The translations under genes and the position numbers were made by a program. The notes under the pieces are model-generated. The model ran no database searches, was not told the DNA's origin, and was given only the letters and a program-made list of their open reading frames with translations. A DNA stretch of 64,000 bases, from the NCBI GenBank assembly GCA_002798275.1, contig NWQR01000001.1:310001-374000 (forward strand). The letters run 5' to 3'. This document shows positions 19,180-29,247 of this stretch, one piece after another. Source of the DNA: Lysobacteraceae bacterium NML08-0793 (GTDB lineage Bacteria; Pseudomonadota; Gammaproteobacteria; Xanthomonadales; Xanthomonadaceae). The stretch's first letter is position 1, and every line of letters begins with the position of its first letter.

Positions 19180-20364
19180 TCAGCGCGAGGGATAGAAATT
19201 GACCACGAAATCACGGATGGCGAGGTTCTCGTTGCCCTTCAACGGCAAGGGGCTGGCGCGCATCACCGCGGCCTCCACACTGCGGCGGTTGGCCTCGCTG
19301 TACGGGCAGCTGGCCTGCACCTCGGCCGAGAGCACTTCACCGCCCGGCAACAGACGGATGCGGATCGGGCAACGCTGACCACGCGGCACTTCTTCCGGGC
19401 GGCTCCATTGTTTTTCGATTTCGCCCACCACCAAGGCCAACCATTCACCGCGGGTATCGCGCCCCTGCCCTTGCGCTGCCGCACCGCTGCCGCCACTGGC
19501 ACCACTGTTACGCGCTGCCGCACGCGCCTGGGCATCGGCCTGTTGCTGGGCGCGCGCTTCGGCCAGCGCTTTGGCTCTTGCCTCGCGCTCGGCCCGCGCC
19601 TTGGCATCGGCTTCGGCCTTGGCGCGGGCTTCGCGGTCGGCGCGCTCGCGCGCCTGCGCTTCGGCGCGGCGACGCTGTTCGGCTTCGGCACGGGCACGCA
19701 CCTGTGCTTCGCGCTCGGCGCGCGCCTTGGCATCGGCCTCGGCCTTGGCACGCGCTTCGCGTTCGGCACGTTCACGCGCCTGCTGCTGTGCTTGCTGTTG
19801 TGCCTGTTGCTGCGCCTGACGACGCTTCTGCTCTGCGGCCTGCTGTTCCTGGCGGCGTTGCAGCTCGATTTGCTCTTGACGACGGCGCGCTTCTTGCTCG
19901 CGTTCGCGCTTTTCGCGGTTGACCGCTTCGCGCCGGGCTTCGTCCTGATCGCGGGTATCCGGTTTGACCGGCGGCGGAGTTGCCGGTGCAGGCTGCGGTT
20001 TGGGTGCAGGTTTTGGCTCAGGCTTGGGCGCTGGCTGCGGCTCGGGCGCAGGGGCTAGCGGCGGCGGTTCAGCCGTGTCGGCGGGTTCTTCTAGCGCCTC
20101 GGGCAGAGGCTCGGCGGCAGGCTCGGGCTCAGACACGGCAGCCTGGGTCGATTCGGCCGGCTGACGGTTTGCCAATGCCCGCTGCATCCGTGCCGAAAGC
20201 GTACCCGCATCCACCATTTCCGCTTCCACCACCTCACCACCGGCCGCAGGCTCGGCAGTTTTGCGCACCCAATTGAGTCCGAAAAACACCAGCAATGCCA
20301 GCAGCAAATGCAGGGCAATGGCTAGGACAACAGCCCAAACGGTATCGGCCTGCGCGTGTTTCAT
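19180..20364 (-). CDS. tolA: Tol-Pal system protein TolA
   Basis: TolA spans the periplasm and couples the TolQR proton motor to TolB-Pal. In the 394 residues there is one membrane segment (about 10-30). A Pro/Glu-rich stretch with PAPKPEPKPAPKPQPAP follows, then a long charged Ala/Arg/Glu/Gln helix (about 140-285) and a C-terminal domain III with EKQWSRPEEVPRG and two cysteines (332, 353). The helix contains a nearly exact 25-residue repeat. The stop-start overlap with tolR is 4 bases. Confidence 0.95.
   Translation of the reverse strand: MKHAQADTVWAVVLAIALHLLLALLVFFGLNWVRKTAEPAAGGEVVEAEMVDAGTLSARMQRALANRQPAESTQAAVSEPEPAAEPLPEALEEPADTAEPPPLAPAPEPQPAPKPEPKPAPKPQPAPATPPPVKPDTRDQDEARREAVNREKREREQEARRRQEQIELQRRQEQQAAEQKRRQAQQQAQQQAQQQARERAEREARAKAEADAKARAEREAQVRARAEAEQRRRAEAQARERADREARAKAEADAKARAEREARAKALAEARAQQQADAQARAAARNSGASGGSGAAAQGQGRDTRGEWLALVVGEIEKQWSRPEEVPRGQRCPIRIRLLPGGEVLSAEVQASCPYSEANRRSVEAAVMRASPLPLKGNENLAIRDFVVNFYPSR
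19579..19779 (-). repeat. Two-copy 75-bp repeat in the tolA helix
   Basis: Residues 196-220 (DNA 19705-19779) and 238-262 (DNA 19579-19653) of TolA read ARERAEREARAKAEADAKAR... in both copies, with one Glu/Asp difference over 25 residues. The copies start 126 bases apart. It looks like a recent internal duplication of helix-coding sequence. Confidence 0.8.
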
Positions 20365-20792
20365 CGCCGGGCGTTCTCCGCCGGGGTGCTCATCAGCCCC
20401 ACGCGCGGCACGCCCGCACCTTGCAGGTCGTTCAGCACGTCATACACGGTCTGGTAGCTGGCGTTCTTGTCGGCAGCCACATACACCGCCACTTGCGGGT
20501 TCTGGCGCACGAAAGCCCCCACGCGCTCCAGCATTTCCTGATACGGCAGTTCGCGGTTGGCATCGCCCTGGAGGGTCAGGAAAGTACGCCCGGCTCTATC
20601 CACACTGACCACCACCGGGTCTTTCTTGTCCTGGATGGACTTGGCCTGCGACTGCGGCAGCTCCACGTCCACGCCCAGATTCAAAAGCGGTGCGGTCACC
20701 ATGAAGATAATCAGCAATACCAGCATCACGTCGATATACGGCACGACGTTGATTTCGGCCTTCAGCTTGCGCTTGCGATAACGGCGCGACAT
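20361..20792 (-). CDS. tolR: Tol-Pal system protein TolR
   Basis: TolR is an ExbD-type subunit of the proton-driven TolQR motor. The 143-residue protein has a short basic N-terminus (MSRRYRKRKLKAEINVVPYID) and one membrane helix with the conserved proton-path aspartate in YIDVMLVLLIIFMVTAPLL. A periplasmic domain follows, ending in VGLMSTPAE. It lies 6 bases after tolQ and overlaps tolA by 4. Confidence 0.97.
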   Translation of the reverse strand: MSRRYRKRKLKAEINVVPYIDVMLVLLIIFMVTAPLLNLGVDVELPQSQAKSIQDKKDPVVVSVDRAGRTFLTLQGDANRELPYQEMLERVGAFVRQNPQVAVYVAADKNASYQTVYDVLNDLQGAGVPRVGLMSTPAENARR

Positions 20793-20798
20793 GGGCGC

Positions 20799-21560
20799 TT
20801 ACTCCGCCTGACGTTGCAGGATGGAGGAAAACTCCTCTTGGAAGGCCTCGTATTTGACCGCGACCCGTTCCACCCGTGTGGCATAGCGGTTATAGGCCCA
20901 GACGGCCGGAATCGCCGCAAACAGCCCCATGGCTGTGGCAATCAGGGCTTCGGAAATACCCGGTGCCACGGTGGCGATGGTGGCTTCTTTCACATTCGCC
21001 AGCCCCTGGAAGGAAATCATGATGCCCCAGACCGTACCGAACAGGCCGATATAGGGACTGATCGAGCCGACATTGGCGAGAAACTCCAGATTGCGCTCCA
21101 GATCGTCGATTTCACGCGAGGAAGTCGCCCGCATCGCCCGCTGCGCCGCTTCCAGTTGCAGGCGAGCATCTTCCAAGCCACGGCGGCGGCTTTTGTTGAA
21201 CTCACGCAGCCCGGCTTCAAAGATCGCTTCCATGCCGCCATCGGCATTGCGCTGGGCGCTGTCGTAGAGCTTGCCAAGGTCGGCGCCGGACCAGAACTTC
21301 TCCTCGAAATCGTCCGCTTCCTGCAATGCCCGATCCAGCACTTTTTTCTTGCGGAAGATAATCACCCAGGAGGCAATCGAGGCCAGCAACAGCAACAGCA
21401 TCACCAGTTGCACCGGCAGCGAAGCATGCAAAATCAGTTGCAGCATGTCCAAGTCATTGGAGGCGGCCAGCGCATTCCCGGCACTTTCGGACACGGCGGC
21501 AACAGCGCCATCGTCCAATGATTGGGTGGTGACTTGCAGGGCGGCTTGCATCGGCTGCAT
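20799..21560 (-). CDS. tolQ: Tol-Pal system protein TolQ
   Basis: TolQ is the MotA/ExbB-type channel protein of the Tol motor. The 253-residue product shows three membrane segments. The first is near residues 40-68 (LVMLLLLLASIASWVIIF). Two others form the conserved MotA/ExbB block, with SPYIGLFGTVWGIMISF and ISEALIATAMGLFAAIPAVWAYN. A cytoplasmic charged loop lies between the first and second. ybgC ends 16 bases upstream, the usual ybgC-tolQRAB-pal-cpoB order. Confidence 0.97.
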   Translation of the reverse strand: MQPMQAALQVTTQSLDDGAVAAVSESAGNALAASNDLDMLQLILHASLPVQLVMLLLLLASIASWVIIFRKKKVLDRALQEADDFEEKFWSGADLGKLYDSAQRNADGGMEAIFEAGLREFNKSRRRGLEDARLQLEAAQRAMRATSSREIDDLERNLEFLANVGSISPYIGLFGTVWGIMISFQGLANVKEATIATVAPGISEALIATAMGLFAAIPAVWAYNRYATRVERVAVKYEAFQEEFSSILQRQAE

Positions 21561-21576
21561 CCGGGAGGCTCCTCAT

Positions 21577-21990
21577 TCAAATGGCATCAAAATTGGGGTT
21601 GAGCTGCGCCAACAGTTCGTCCGGGATGGCAACAGGCCGGAAAGTATCGGCGGAAACCGCAGCGATTTTCACCTGTGCATCCAGCAGCAGGCGATGCTCA
21701 CAGCGAATCTCTTGGGCAATCACTAGGCTGGCACGACGGCATTGTGCAAGGCTGACGCTGACTGCCAGCAAATCATCAAGCCGCGCCGGGGCGCGAAAAT
21801 CAATCTGCATGGCACGCACCACGAACGCCAGACCGTATTGCTTGCGCAAAAGTTCCTGACCGTGTCCCAAGGCGCGCATCCATTCGCTGCGGGCGCGCTC
21901 CATGAAGGCCAGATATTGCGCGTGATACACCACGCCGCCGGCATCGGTGTCTTCCCAATAGATACGCACCGGCCATTCAAATCGACTCAT
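21577..21990 (-). CDS. ybgC: Tol-Pal associated acyl-CoA thioesterase YbgC
   Basis: A 137-residue hot-dog thioesterase. It has the 4-hydroxybenzoyl-CoA thioesterase-type motif [28 protein letters not shown], split here as [16 protein letters not shown] and FMERARSEW, with the catalytic Asp in the first part. YbgC hydrolyses short or long acyl-CoA and is tied to phospholipid metabolism near the Tol complex. It overlaps the ruvB stop by 4 bases, linking the ruv and tol groups into one transcript. Confidence 0.95.
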   Translation of the reverse strand: MSRFEWPVRIYWEDTDAGGVVYHAQYLAFMERARSEWMRALGHGQELLRKQYGLAFVVRAMQIDFRAPARLDDLLAVSVSLAQCRRASLVIAQEIRCEHRLLLDAQVKIAAVSADTFRPVAIPDELLAQLNPNFDAI

Positions 21991-23018
21991 GTATCAGACT
22001 CCTGAAACAAATCGGCTGCACCCGCCCGCGGGGTAAAGCCCAAATGCCGGTAGGCCTTGTGGGTGGCCATGCGGCCGCGCGCGGTGCGCACCAGAAAACC
22101 TTGCTGGATGAGATACGGCTCGATGACATCCTCCAGCGTGCCGCGCTCTTCACTAAGCGCCGCAGCCAAAGACTCCACGCCTACCGGCCCGCCATCGAAG
22201 TTTTCGATGATGAGATACAGCAGGCGCCGGTCAAGCTCATCAAAGCCTTCCGGATCCACCTTCAACATTTGCATCGCAGCAGCGGCCACATCGCGCAAGA
22301 TGCGGCCATCGGCACGTACCTCGGCATAGTCGCGCACCCGGCGCAGCAGACGGTTGGCGATCCGCGGCGTGCCGCGCGAACGACGGGCGATTTCCGCCGC
22401 GCCTTCTGGCTGGCATTCAATGCCGAGAATCTGCGCCGAGCGCTGCACGATGCGGGTGAGTTCTTCGCCCGAATAAAACTCCAGCCGCTGCACAATGCCG
22501 AAACGATCGCGCAGCGGCGCGGTCAAAAGCCCGGCGCGGGTAGTGGCGCCAATCAGGGTGAATGGCGGCAGGTCGAGTTTGATCGAGCGCGCTGCCGGGC
22601 CTTCGCCGATCATGATGTCGATTTGAAAATCTTCCATCGCCGGGTACAGCACTTCTTCCACCACCGGCGACATCCGATGAATTTCGTCGATGAACAGCAC
22701 ATCGTGCGGCTGCAGATTGGTCAAAAGCGCCGCCAGGTCGCCGGCGCGCTCGATCACCGGCCCACTGGTAACGCGCAAATTCACGCCAAGCTCATTGGCG
22801 ATGACATTGGAAAGCGTGGTCTTGCCAAGCCCCGGCGGGCCGAAAATCAGCACATGGTCGAGCGCCTCGCCACGGCGTTTGGCCGCGTCGATGTAAATCT
22901 GCATTTGCTCGCGCACCGGCGCCTGCCCCAGATATTCAGCCAGCCGCTTGGGGCGCAGGCTGGCTTCGGCAGCATCATCCTCGCGGGTGGCATCGGCGGC
23001 AATCAGGCGGTCGTTCAT
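21987..23018 (-). CDS. ruvB: Holliday junction branch migration helicase RuvB
   Basis: RuvB is the AAA+ motor that drives branch migration of Holliday junctions together with RuvA. The 343-residue protein has Walker [13 protein letters not shown], Walker [10 protein letters not shown], sensor GATTRAGLL and the C-terminal winged helix ending in [15 protein letters not shown]. Length and motifs are complete. It lies 35 bases after ruvA and overlaps ybgC by 4 bases. Confidence 0.98.
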   Translation of the reverse strand: MNDRLIAADATREDDAAEASLRPKRLAEYLGQAPVREQMQIYIDAAKRRGEALDHVLIFGPPGLGKTTLSNVIANELGVNLRVTSGPVIERAGDLAALLTNLQPHDVLFIDEIHRMSPVVEEVLYPAMEDFQIDIMIGEGPAARSIKLDLPPFTLIGATTRAGLLTAPLRDRFGIVQRLEFYSGEELTRIVQRSAQILGIECQPEGAAEIARRSRGTPRIANRLLRRVRDYAEVRADGRILRDVAAAAMQMLKVDPEGFDELDRRLLYLIIENFDGGPVGVESLAAALSEERGTLEDVIEPYLIQQGFLVRTARGRMATHKAYRHLGFTPRAGAADLFQESDT

Positions 23019-23053
23019 CAGGTCAGGGCTGCGCGGTCAATGCGGCATTGTAT

Positions 23054-23644
23054 TCACTTCAATGCCGCCTGAAGTGCCTTGCGGATGATGGCTTCGGCGC
23101 TATCGCCCTCGGCAGCGGCTTTCTTGACCATGCGCTCGGCCTCGGCAGGCTTGTAGCCCAATTGCTGCAAGGCGATGGTGGCTTCGCCTTGGGCATCCAT
23201 CGCGCCTGCGGCCAGCACCGGGGTACTGCCCGCACCGCCCAAGTCTGCCGCGCGCTCGCGCAGCTCCAGCACCATGCGTTCGGCGGTTTTCTTGCCAATG
23301 CCGGGAATGCGGGTCAGCGCGGCAACATCGGCGGTTTGAATCAGCCTGGCAAAATCGCCCACCGATACGCCGGAGAGCACCGCCAAGGCGATTTTCGCGC
23401 CGATGCCACTGACTTTTTGCACATCGCGGAACAGCCGACGCTCGCCCTCGCTCAAAAACCCATACAGCGACACGCTGTCTTCTTTCTGCGCGTAGTGGGT
23501 GAACAGCAGCACGTTCTGGCCGACCTCCGGCAAGTCGTAAAAGGTGCTCATCGGCGCTTCCAGCTCATAGCCCACACCGCCTACATCCACCACCAGCCAC
23601 GGTGGCTGCTTGTGTACCAGCGTGCCTTTCAAGCGACCAATCAT
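23054..23644 (-). CDS. ruvA: Holliday junction branch migration protein RuvA
   Basis: RuvA binds the four-way junction and loads RuvB. The 196-residue product starts with the OB-fold [20 protein letters not shown], has two helix-hairpin-helix motifs ([13 protein letters not shown] and [16 protein letters not shown]) and ends in the flexible RuvB-binding domain. It follows ruvC by 14 bases. Confidence 0.98.
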   Translation of the reverse strand: MIGRLKGTLVHKQPPWLVVDVGGVGYELEAPMSTFYDLPEVGQNVLLFTHYAQKEDSVSLYGFLSEGERRLFRDVQKVSGIGAKIALAVLSGVSVGDFARLIQTADVAALTRIPGIGKKTAERMVLELRERAADLGGAGSTPVLAAGAMDAQGEATIALQQLGYKPAEAERMVKKAAAEGDSAEAIIRKALQAALK

Positions 23645-23658
23645 GTTGCATTCCTCAT

Positions 23659-24183
23659 TTAGCGCCTACCCCAAGCCTCGCGCACACCCAGCCCCAACCG
23701 CGCCGCGCTGGCGCGTACGTGAGCGTGAGTGATGGCAACCGCCAAGGCGTCGGCGGCGTCGGCCTGGAGTTTTCCGTTCAAGTTCAACATCACCCCGACC
23801 ATATGCTGCACCTGGGTCTTGTCCGCACCGCCCTTGCCGACCACCGCCAGTTTCACTTCCTTGGCGGCGTATTCGGCAACCGGCAGGTCGCGCGCCACGC
23901 AGGCGGCAATCGCCGCGCCACGCGCTTGCCCCAGCTTCAGTGCACTCATCGCGTTATTGGAAAGAAACACCTGCTCGATGGCGACTTCATCCGGGCGGTA
24001 TTCCTCAATCAGTGCCCAGAGGTTATCCAGCAACAGGCGCAGGCGCTTGGGAAAGTCCTCGGCAGCCAGCAGCTTGATCGGCTGATAATGCACCGCCTTC
24101 ATCCGGCCATCGGCCAGCGCGTCGATGATGCCAATGCCGGTGCGCTGCGAGCCGGGGTCAACCCCCAAAATGCGAACGCTCAC
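23659..24183 (-). CDS. ruvC: Crossover junction endodeoxyribonuclease RuvC
   Basis: RuvC resolves Holliday junctions. The 174-residue RNase H-fold nuclease has the first catalytic Asp in [14 protein letters not shown], the Glu in [10 protein letters not shown] and the C-terminal acidic pair in [15 protein letters not shown]. Translation starts at GTG 24183, overlapping the yebC stop as GTGA. Together with ruvA and ruvB it forms the complete resolvasome. Confidence 0.98.
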   Translation of the reverse strand: MSVRILGVDPGSQRTGIGIIDALADGRMKAVHYQPIKLLAAEDFPKRLRLLLDNLWALIEEYRPDEVAIEQVFLSNNAMSALKLGQARGAAIAACVARDLPVAEYAAKEVKLAVVGKGGADKTQVQHMVGVMLNLNGKLQADAADALAVAITHAHVRASAARLGLGVREAWGRR

Positions 24184-24899
24184 GCCTCGGGCAGCTCCGC
24201 ATTGCTGTAAACGGCCTGCACATCGTCCATGTCGTTCAGCCAGGCGAGCAGCTTCTGCACTTTTTCGGCCTCCTCGCCAGCCACCGCCACATCGTTGTCG
24301 GCGCGGTAGGTGACTTCAGCAAAACCGGCCTCAAGCCCGGCAGCCAGCATCGCCTCTTTCACGGTGCTGAAGTCTTCCGGTGCGGTGATGACATCCAGCG
24401 CGCCATCGTCGTACACCACTACGTCTTCTGCTCCGGCTTCAATCGCCGCTTCGGTGATGCGGTCTTCGTCGCTGCCCGGCGCATAGCTCAACACGCCGAG
24501 CTTCTTGAACATAAACGCCACCGAGCCTTCGGTGCCCATATTGCCGCCGAACTTGCCAAAGGCATGGCGCACATCGGCCACGGTACGCACGCGGTTGTCA
24601 GTCAGACAATCCACAATCACTGCCACGCCGCCGGGGGCATAGCCTTCATAGCGGATTTCCTCGTATTCCACGCCTTCGAGCTCGCCGGTGGCTTTTTTGA
24701 TGGCGCGCTCAATCACGTCCTTGGACATATTGACCGAAAGCCCCTTGTCGATGGCGCTGCGCAAGCGTGGATTGCCCCCAGGATCACCGCCACCGGCACG
24801 CGCGGCCACGGAAATTTCACGGATGATCTTGGTAAAGATTTTGCCGCGTTGGGCATCCACCGCATTTTTGCGGGCTTCAATCGAGGGGCCACGTCCCAT
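24180..24899 (-). CDS. yebC: YebC/PmpR family transcriptional or translational regulator
   Basis: A 239-residue member of the YebC/TACO1 family, which acts as a DNA-binding regulator in some bacteria and helps translation of hard sequences in others. The start [19 protein letters not shown] differs from the common MAGHSKWANIKHRK form and is the one found in Xanthomonadaceae. The family core KAVDKG-like segment is present as [15 protein letters not shown], followed by [19 protein letters not shown]. It lies directly before ruvC, a conserved neighbourhood. Confidence 0.95.
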   Translation of the reverse strand: MGRGPSIEARKNAVDAQRGKIFTKIIREISVAARAGGGDPGGNPRLRSAIDKGLSVNMSKDVIERAIKKATGELEGVEYEEIRYEGYAPGGVAVIVDCLTDNRVRTVADVRHAFGKFGGNMGTEGSVAFMFKKLGVLSYAPGSDEDRITEAAIEAGAEDVVVYDDGALDVITAPEDFSTVKEAMLAAGLEAGFAEVTYRADNDVAVAGEEAEKVQKLLAWLNDMDDVQAVYSNAELPEA

Positions 24900-24936
24900 A
24901 TGCAACCTTGAGATGAGTGATGGAGGGAGGCGTATT

Positions 24937-25608
24937 TTACGCGCTGTGCAGGCATCGGTCGGCAGCGTCAAAACGCCCCAGACGCAAAAAAGCCGCCGCT
25001 TGCCGGGCAACCGGCTCCGACCACAACAGACCGTTATGGCTGACCGGCAATACAAGATGGTCGGTAAGTCCCGGCACCTGGGTTTCGGCCACCGCCACGG
25101 TGCCATCGTGCGGGCCGTCAAAACTTGCCACCCACTGCCCCAGTCCCAGCGGGCGGCTACCGGCCAGCATGCCCACCTGATGCGAGCTCACGCAAGGCCG
25201 CTGGCCAGTCTGCAACAAGGTAGCGCTGCGCCCCATATAACTGCGTGTCAGCCAATGCTGCCCGAGCCGTCTGGCAGCCGCACTGCCCGCCAGCGGCGAG
25301 CCCAAACACAATACCCGGCCAATCATTTCACCGGCTTCTGGCCTGGCCCGCGCCAATGCCGCCAAGGCAATCAGACCGCCCAAACTATGCCCAAGCAAAT
25401 GCGCCGCGCCTGCCCGGCGCAAGGCGGTCAATAGCCGCTGCACCGCGACATCAGGCGCCACCAGAATGCTGTGATAGTCGAGAATCTCCGGCACAAACCC
25501 CTGCTTGGCAAGACGCCTGGCCAAAGGTCGCATGCTGAAACTCGGCATCCAGATGCCATGCAGCAATATCACCCGGCGGATTTCATCAGGCGTGGGCGAG
25601 GCCGGCAT
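24937..25608 (-). CDS. Alpha/beta hydrolase, lipase-like
   Basis: This 223-residue protein has the alpha/beta hydrolase fold with the oxyanion loop [19 protein letters not shown] near the start and the nucleophile elbow [12 protein letters not shown] (Ser93 region). A later SHNGLLW gives the probable catalytic His. It has no signal peptide and resembles small PGAP1/lipase-like hydrolases of gammaproteobacteria. The natural substrate is unknown. It begins 5 bases after the GNAT gene, within the aspS-to-queC run. Confidence 0.75.
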   Translation of the reverse strand: MPASPTPDEIRRVILLHGIWMPSFSMRPLARRLAKQGFVPEILDYHSILVAPDVAVQRLLTALRRAGAAHLLGHSLGGLIALAALARARPEAGEMIGRVLCLGSPLAGSAAARRLGQHWLTRSYMGRSATLLQTGQRPCVSSHQVGMLAGSRPLGLGQWVASFDGPHDGTVAVAETQVPGLTDHLVLPVSHNGLLWSEPVARQAAAFLRLGRFDAADRCLHSA

Positions 25609-25613
25609 ACGCT

Positions 25614-26138
25614 TCAGTCTGGCAGGGACTTTCGCAAGATGAATTCCAGATCGCGGGCATTCCCGACCGGAAACTCATACTCGCCAACCTTGGTGTAACC
25701 ATTGCGCTGGTAGAAGCGCTGCGCGCCAAGATTTTCACTCCACACACCAATCCAGATCGCCGCAGGGCCGTTACGTCGCATCCAGTGTTCGGCCTCGGCA
25801 AACAGCTTCTGTCCCCAGCCGCCGTTTTGCTGCGCCGCCCGCAGATACAGGCGTTTCAACTCCATGTCGCCGACAGCGACCTCGGCATGTGGCAGACCAC
25901 AAGGCCCGGCCAGAACATAGCCTTGCGCACGGCCTTCGGCATCCTCCAGCAGCCAGGCTGCGCAACCGGCCTCCTCCAGTGCATCGCGGTATTTTTCCGC
26001 CGTATAGGTCGCGGCAAGAAACGCCGCCAAATCCTCCGGCGCATACAGATGGGCGAAGGTTTCGCTGAAGGTGGCAGCCGAAAGTGTTGCCAATTCTTGC
26101 GCATCGGCGGCCGTTGCGCGGCGGATGGTCAGCGTCAT
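25614..26138 (-). CDS. GNAT family N-acetyltransferase
   Basis: A 174-residue GNAT domain protein. The acetyl-CoA fold is visible from [20 protein letters not shown] through the beta-4 strand [21 protein letters not shown], here [16 protein letters not shown], to [24 protein letters not shown]. The pyrophosphate-binding loop reads QNGGWG in place of the common RGxG pattern, and the substrate cannot be predicted. Start 26138 overlaps the aspS stop as ATGA, so it is translationally coupled to aspS. Confidence 0.85.
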   Translation of the reverse strand: MTLTIRRATAADAQELATLSAATFSETFAHLYAPEDLAAFLAATYTAEKYRDALEEAGCAAWLLEDAEGRAQGYVLAGPCGLPHAEVAVGDMELKRLYLRAAQQNGGWGQKLFAEAEHWMRRNGPAAIWIGVWSENLGAQRFYQRNGYTKVGEYEFPVGNARDLEFILRKSLPD

Positions 26139-27898
26139 GCGCCTTCCTTGCGGACTTGGACATGCACTTCGGCCAGTTGCGCATCGGCAATCGGCGAAGG
26201 CGCATCCGTCATCAGGCATTGCGCGCTGGTGGTCTTGGGGAAGGCGATGACATCGCGGATGGATTCGGTGCCCGCCATCAGTGCGGCGATGCGGTCGATG
26301 CCGAAGGCAATCCCGCCATGCGGCGGCGCGCCGTATTTGAGTGCGTCGAGCAAGAAGCCGAACTTGGCGCGCTGCTCCTCGGCATCAATGCCGAGCAGTT
26401 CAAATACCGCAGCCTGCATCTGCGGACGATGGATACGAATCGAGCCGCCGCCGATTTCGTTACCGTTCAATACCATGTCATAGCCACGGCTGACCGCCGT
26501 TGCCGCATGCGTGCGCAATGCCTCGATGCTGTCCACTGCCGGTGCGGTAAACGGATGATGCAGCGCGACGTAGCGGCCAGCTTCTTCGTCCCATTCGAAC
26601 ATCGGGAAGTCGGTTACCCACAGCGGCTTCCAGCCGTCCTCGATAAGGCCAAAGTCCTTGCCGGCTTTCAAGCGCACTGCGCCCATGAAATCGCTGACCG
26701 TGGCGTATTTGCCAGCACCAAAAAACACGATGTCGCCATTTGTCGCGCCCACATGTTTCAGCAATGCCGCAAATGCCGCCTCGTCAAAGAACTTCTGAAT
26801 CGGTGAGGTAATTTCGCCATTTTCGGCAATCTTGATATAGGCCAGCCCCTTGGCGCCATGCTTGGCAGCATGGGCGGCGTACTCGTCAATCTGCTTGCGG
26901 CTCAACGCACTGCCACCGGGAATGCGCAGCGCCGCCACGCGCCCGCCGGGTTCATTCGCAGGCCCGGTAAACACGGCAAAGCCGCTGTCTTTGACCTGCT
27001 CGGCCACATCCACCAGCTCCAGCGCGATGCGCAGATCGGGCTTGTCCGAGCCATAACGGCGCATCGCCTCATGCCAAGTCATGCGCGGGAACGGATCGGC
27101 CAGCTCCACGCCAATCACTTCGCGGAATACATGGCGAATCATCGCCTCCACCGTATCTTGCACATCGCGCTCTTCCACCCAGGCAAACTCCATGTCCAAC
27201 TGGGTGAACTCCAGCTGGCGATCAGCACGCAGGGCTTCGTCACGGAAACAGCGGGCAATCTGGTAGTAACGGTCAAAGCCCGCCATCATCAGAATCTGCT
27301 TGAACAACTGCGGCGACTGCGGCAGCGCATAGAACTCACCCGGATGCATACGCGCAGGCACCAAAAAGTCGCGTGCGCCTTCCGGGGTGGCCTTGGTCAA
27401 AATCGGCGTTTCAATATCCTGGAAGCCGCGCGCATCCAGCCAAGCACGCAAGGCGCTGACGAGCTTGGTGCGGGTGCGCATCTTGCGCTGCATCTGCGGA
27501 CTGCGCAGATCCAGATAGCGATATTTCAAGCGCACGTCCTCACCGGGGTTTTCATGGTGATGGAACGGCAGCGGCTCGGCCTTGTTCAATACTTCAATCT
27601 TCTCGGCCAGCACTTCCACCCGACCAGTTCCGATTTTGTCATTGACGCTATGCCGCGCCCGCACCTTGCCGGTAATCCGCAGCGCATCCTCATAACCCAA
27701 TGTGGCGGCCAGTGCCAAAACTTCTGCATTGCCGGGCAAGTCGGCAGGCTCAGCGACCACCTGCACAATGCCCTCATGGTCGCGCAAGTCAATGAACACC
27801 ACCCCGCCCATGTTGCGGGCTACATCCGTCCAGCCGCACAGCGTGATGGTTTGACCAATGAGCGCTTCATCAACAAGGCCGCAAAAATGGGTACGCAT
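26135..27898 (-). CDS. aspS: Aspartyl-tRNA synthetase
   Basis: AspRS charges tRNA-Asp. The 587-residue bacterial-type class II enzyme has the N-terminal OB anticodon-binding fold ([22 protein letters not shown], cut here as [19 protein letters not shown]). Class II motif 2 is [20 protein letters not shown] (region around FRDE), the bacterial GAD insertion lies in the middle, and motif 3 is [15 protein letters not shown]. The indiscriminate or discriminating nature depends on residues not judged here. A TAGAAT hexamer at 27934-27929 may be its -10 box, without a good -35. Confidence 0.97.
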   Translation of the reverse strand: MRTHFCGLVDEALIGQTITLCGWTDVARNMGGVVFIDLRDHEGIVQVVAEPADLPGNAEVLALAATLGYEDALRITGKVRARHSVNDKIGTGRVEVLAEKIEVLNKAEPLPFHHHENPGEDVRLKYRYLDLRSPQMQRKMRTRTKLVSALRAWLDARGFQDIETPILTKATPEGARDFLVPARMHPGEFYALPQSPQLFKQILMMAGFDRYYQIARCFRDEALRADRQLEFTQLDMEFAWVEERDVQDTVEAMIRHVFREVIGVELADPFPRMTWHEAMRRYGSDKPDLRIALELVDVAEQVKDSGFAVFTGPANEPGGRVAALRIPGGSALSRKQIDEYAAHAAKHGAKGLAYIKIAENGEITSPIQKFFDEAAFAALLKHVGATNGDIVFFGAGKYATVSDFMGAVRLKAGKDFGLIEDGWKPLWVTDFPMFEWDEEAGRYVALHHPFTAPAVDSIEALRTHAATAVSRGYDMVLNGNEIGGGSIRIHRPQMQAAVFELLGIDAEEQRAKFGFLLDALKYGAPPHGGIAFGIDRIAALMAGTESIRDVIAFPKTTSAQCLMTDAPSPIADAQLAEVHVQVRKEGA

Positions 27899-28011
27899 GG
27901 TTTCTTTTATCGTGGAAAACAGCCGCGCATTCTACCCCGCCCCCGGAACTTGGGCGCACACCGCGCGCTGCAAACAAACCGATACAAGCGGAAACCATCC
28001 GCTGTTGCCCG

Positions 28012-28032
28012 CCCCGGCAGCAAGTGCCGGGG
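28012..28032 (-). terminator. Possible hairpin after the UbiI-type gene
   Basis: An 8-bp stem, CCCCGGCA (28012-28019) and TGCCGGGG (28025-28032), lies 25 bases past the stop of the minus-strand hydroxylase. No T-run follows on the minus strand, so it may only be an RNA-stabilising hairpin. The rest of 27899-28056 holds the aspS leader and nothing else recognisable. Confidence 0.35.
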
Positions 28033-28056
28033 GCATGGGCGGGTTCAAAACCTGCA

Positions 28057-29247
28057 TCAAGCCGACAGCCCGGCGGCGTGTCGCCACAGGGCATGTCGCA
28101 GGGGTGCGATTGCGTGGGCGATGCCCAGCGCCCGGCCACGCAGCAGGGTCAGCGGCAGGCTGTCATTGGAATACACCCGGTTGATGGCTTCAAAGGCGTG
28201 GGTTGAAAGCACATTGTCGCTGCGGCGTTCACGCGCCCAGCGTTGCAGCCGTGAGCTGGCGGCAAAATCGCCGCCTTTGGTCCGGGCGCGCATTGTGCTT
28301 TGGTGAAACGCCGCGACATCGCGCAACCCCAGGTTCACGCCCTGCCCGGCCAGCGGGTGCACCGCATGGGCGGCATCCCCCATCAGCAACAAACGCCCTT
28401 GTAGTTGCTGGGCGGCAAGCCGCCGCTTCAGGGGGAACGCCACCCGCTTCGAGACTGGCCGCACTTCGCCAAAGCGCCCGGCAAAGGCATGACCAAGCTC
28501 TAGGGCAAACAGGTCTTCGTCCAGCGCCAGAACGCGCTCGGCCTCAGCATTGGGCAGGCTCCAGACGATGGAGCAGAGCCGGTCGTCATCGCAGGGCAAG
28601 AATGCCAGCGGCCCGGTCGGCAAAAACCGTTGCCAAGCGGTATGCTGATGCGGCTTTTCAAGCTGCACATAAGCGACCACGCCTTGCTGCTGGTAATCAT
28701 GCTCGGACACGGCAATGCCCGAGAGTTCACGCAATCTGGAATTGGCCCCATCGGCGGCCACCACCAGACGCGCCTCCAAGGTTTCACCGCTATCGAGGAG
28801 AAGCCGGGCACCATCGGAGCGCTGCTCAAAACCGTTGATGCGGGTCTGGCTCAAAGTTTCCACACCGGCCGCCTGTGCGCCCTGCCACAGCCGGTCGGCC
28901 AGCAGATTGTTTTCCACAATCCAGCCCAGCTCCCGACGGGCAAAATCATCGGCGGAAAAAACCAGTGTCTCCGGGCGCGCCGCATCGCTAACCCACATCC
29001 TGCGATATGGCTGCGCACGGGCACTACGAATCGACGCCCATACGCCCAGCGCATCCAGCAGCGCGGCATTGTCGGCCGCTAAGGCATAAACCCGCAGATC
29101 CCGCTGCTGTGCGGAAAAACGTGCCGGCACGCCGGCTTCCACCAAGGCCACGTCAAGCCCGACACTGGCCAGCGACAGTGCACAAGCGGCACCGACCACG
29201 CCCGCGCCAACCACAATCACATCGCGCTTCATGCTGCGCTTCTTCAT
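28057..29247 (-). CDS. UbiH/UbiI/UbiF-family FAD hydroxylase
   Basis: A 396-residue flavin monooxygenase of the ubiquinone ring-hydroxylase family. It shows the Rossmann motif VVGAGVVGAACALSLA, the DG motif LVVAADGANSRLRELSGI and the second FAD motif LLLMGDAAHAVHPLAGQGVNLGLRD, here GDAAHAVHPLAGQGVNLG. It is paired with UbiH, so it probably performs another hydroxylation of the ubiquinone ring, C5 (UbiI) being most likely. Start 29247 (MKKRSMKRD) overlaps the ubiH stop as ATGA. The exact position hydroxylated cannot be fixed from sequence alone. Confidence 0.88.
   Translation of the reverse strand: MKKRSMKRDVIVVGAGVVGAACALSLASVGLDVALVEAGVPARFSAQQRDLRVYALAADNAALLDALGVWASIRSARAQPYRRMWVSDAARPETLVFSADDFARRELGWIVENNLLADRLWQGAQAAGVETLSQTRINGFEQRSDGARLLLDSGETLEARLVVAADGANSRLRELSGIAVSEHDYQQQGVVAYVQLEKPHQHTAWQRFLPTGPLAFLPCDDDRLCSIVWSLPNAEAERVLALDEDLFALELGHAFAGRFGEVRPVSKRVAFPLKRRLAAQQLQGRLLLMGDAAHAVHPLAGQGVNLGLRDVAAFHQSTMRARTKGGDFAASSRLQRWARERRSDNVLSTHAFEAINRVYSNDSLPLTLLRGRALGIAHAIAPLRHALWRHAAGLSA

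Noticed and set aside
19579-19860. Repeated GC-rich units that could look like a CRISPR or tandem array
   Set aside because: The repeats are in frame with tolA and encode the known charged helix; there are no regular repeat-spacer units.
26858-28306. Plus-strand open frame of 482 codons across aspS and into the UbiI-type gene
   Set aside because: Antisense to AspRS, which has all class II motifs; no independent start signal or domain.
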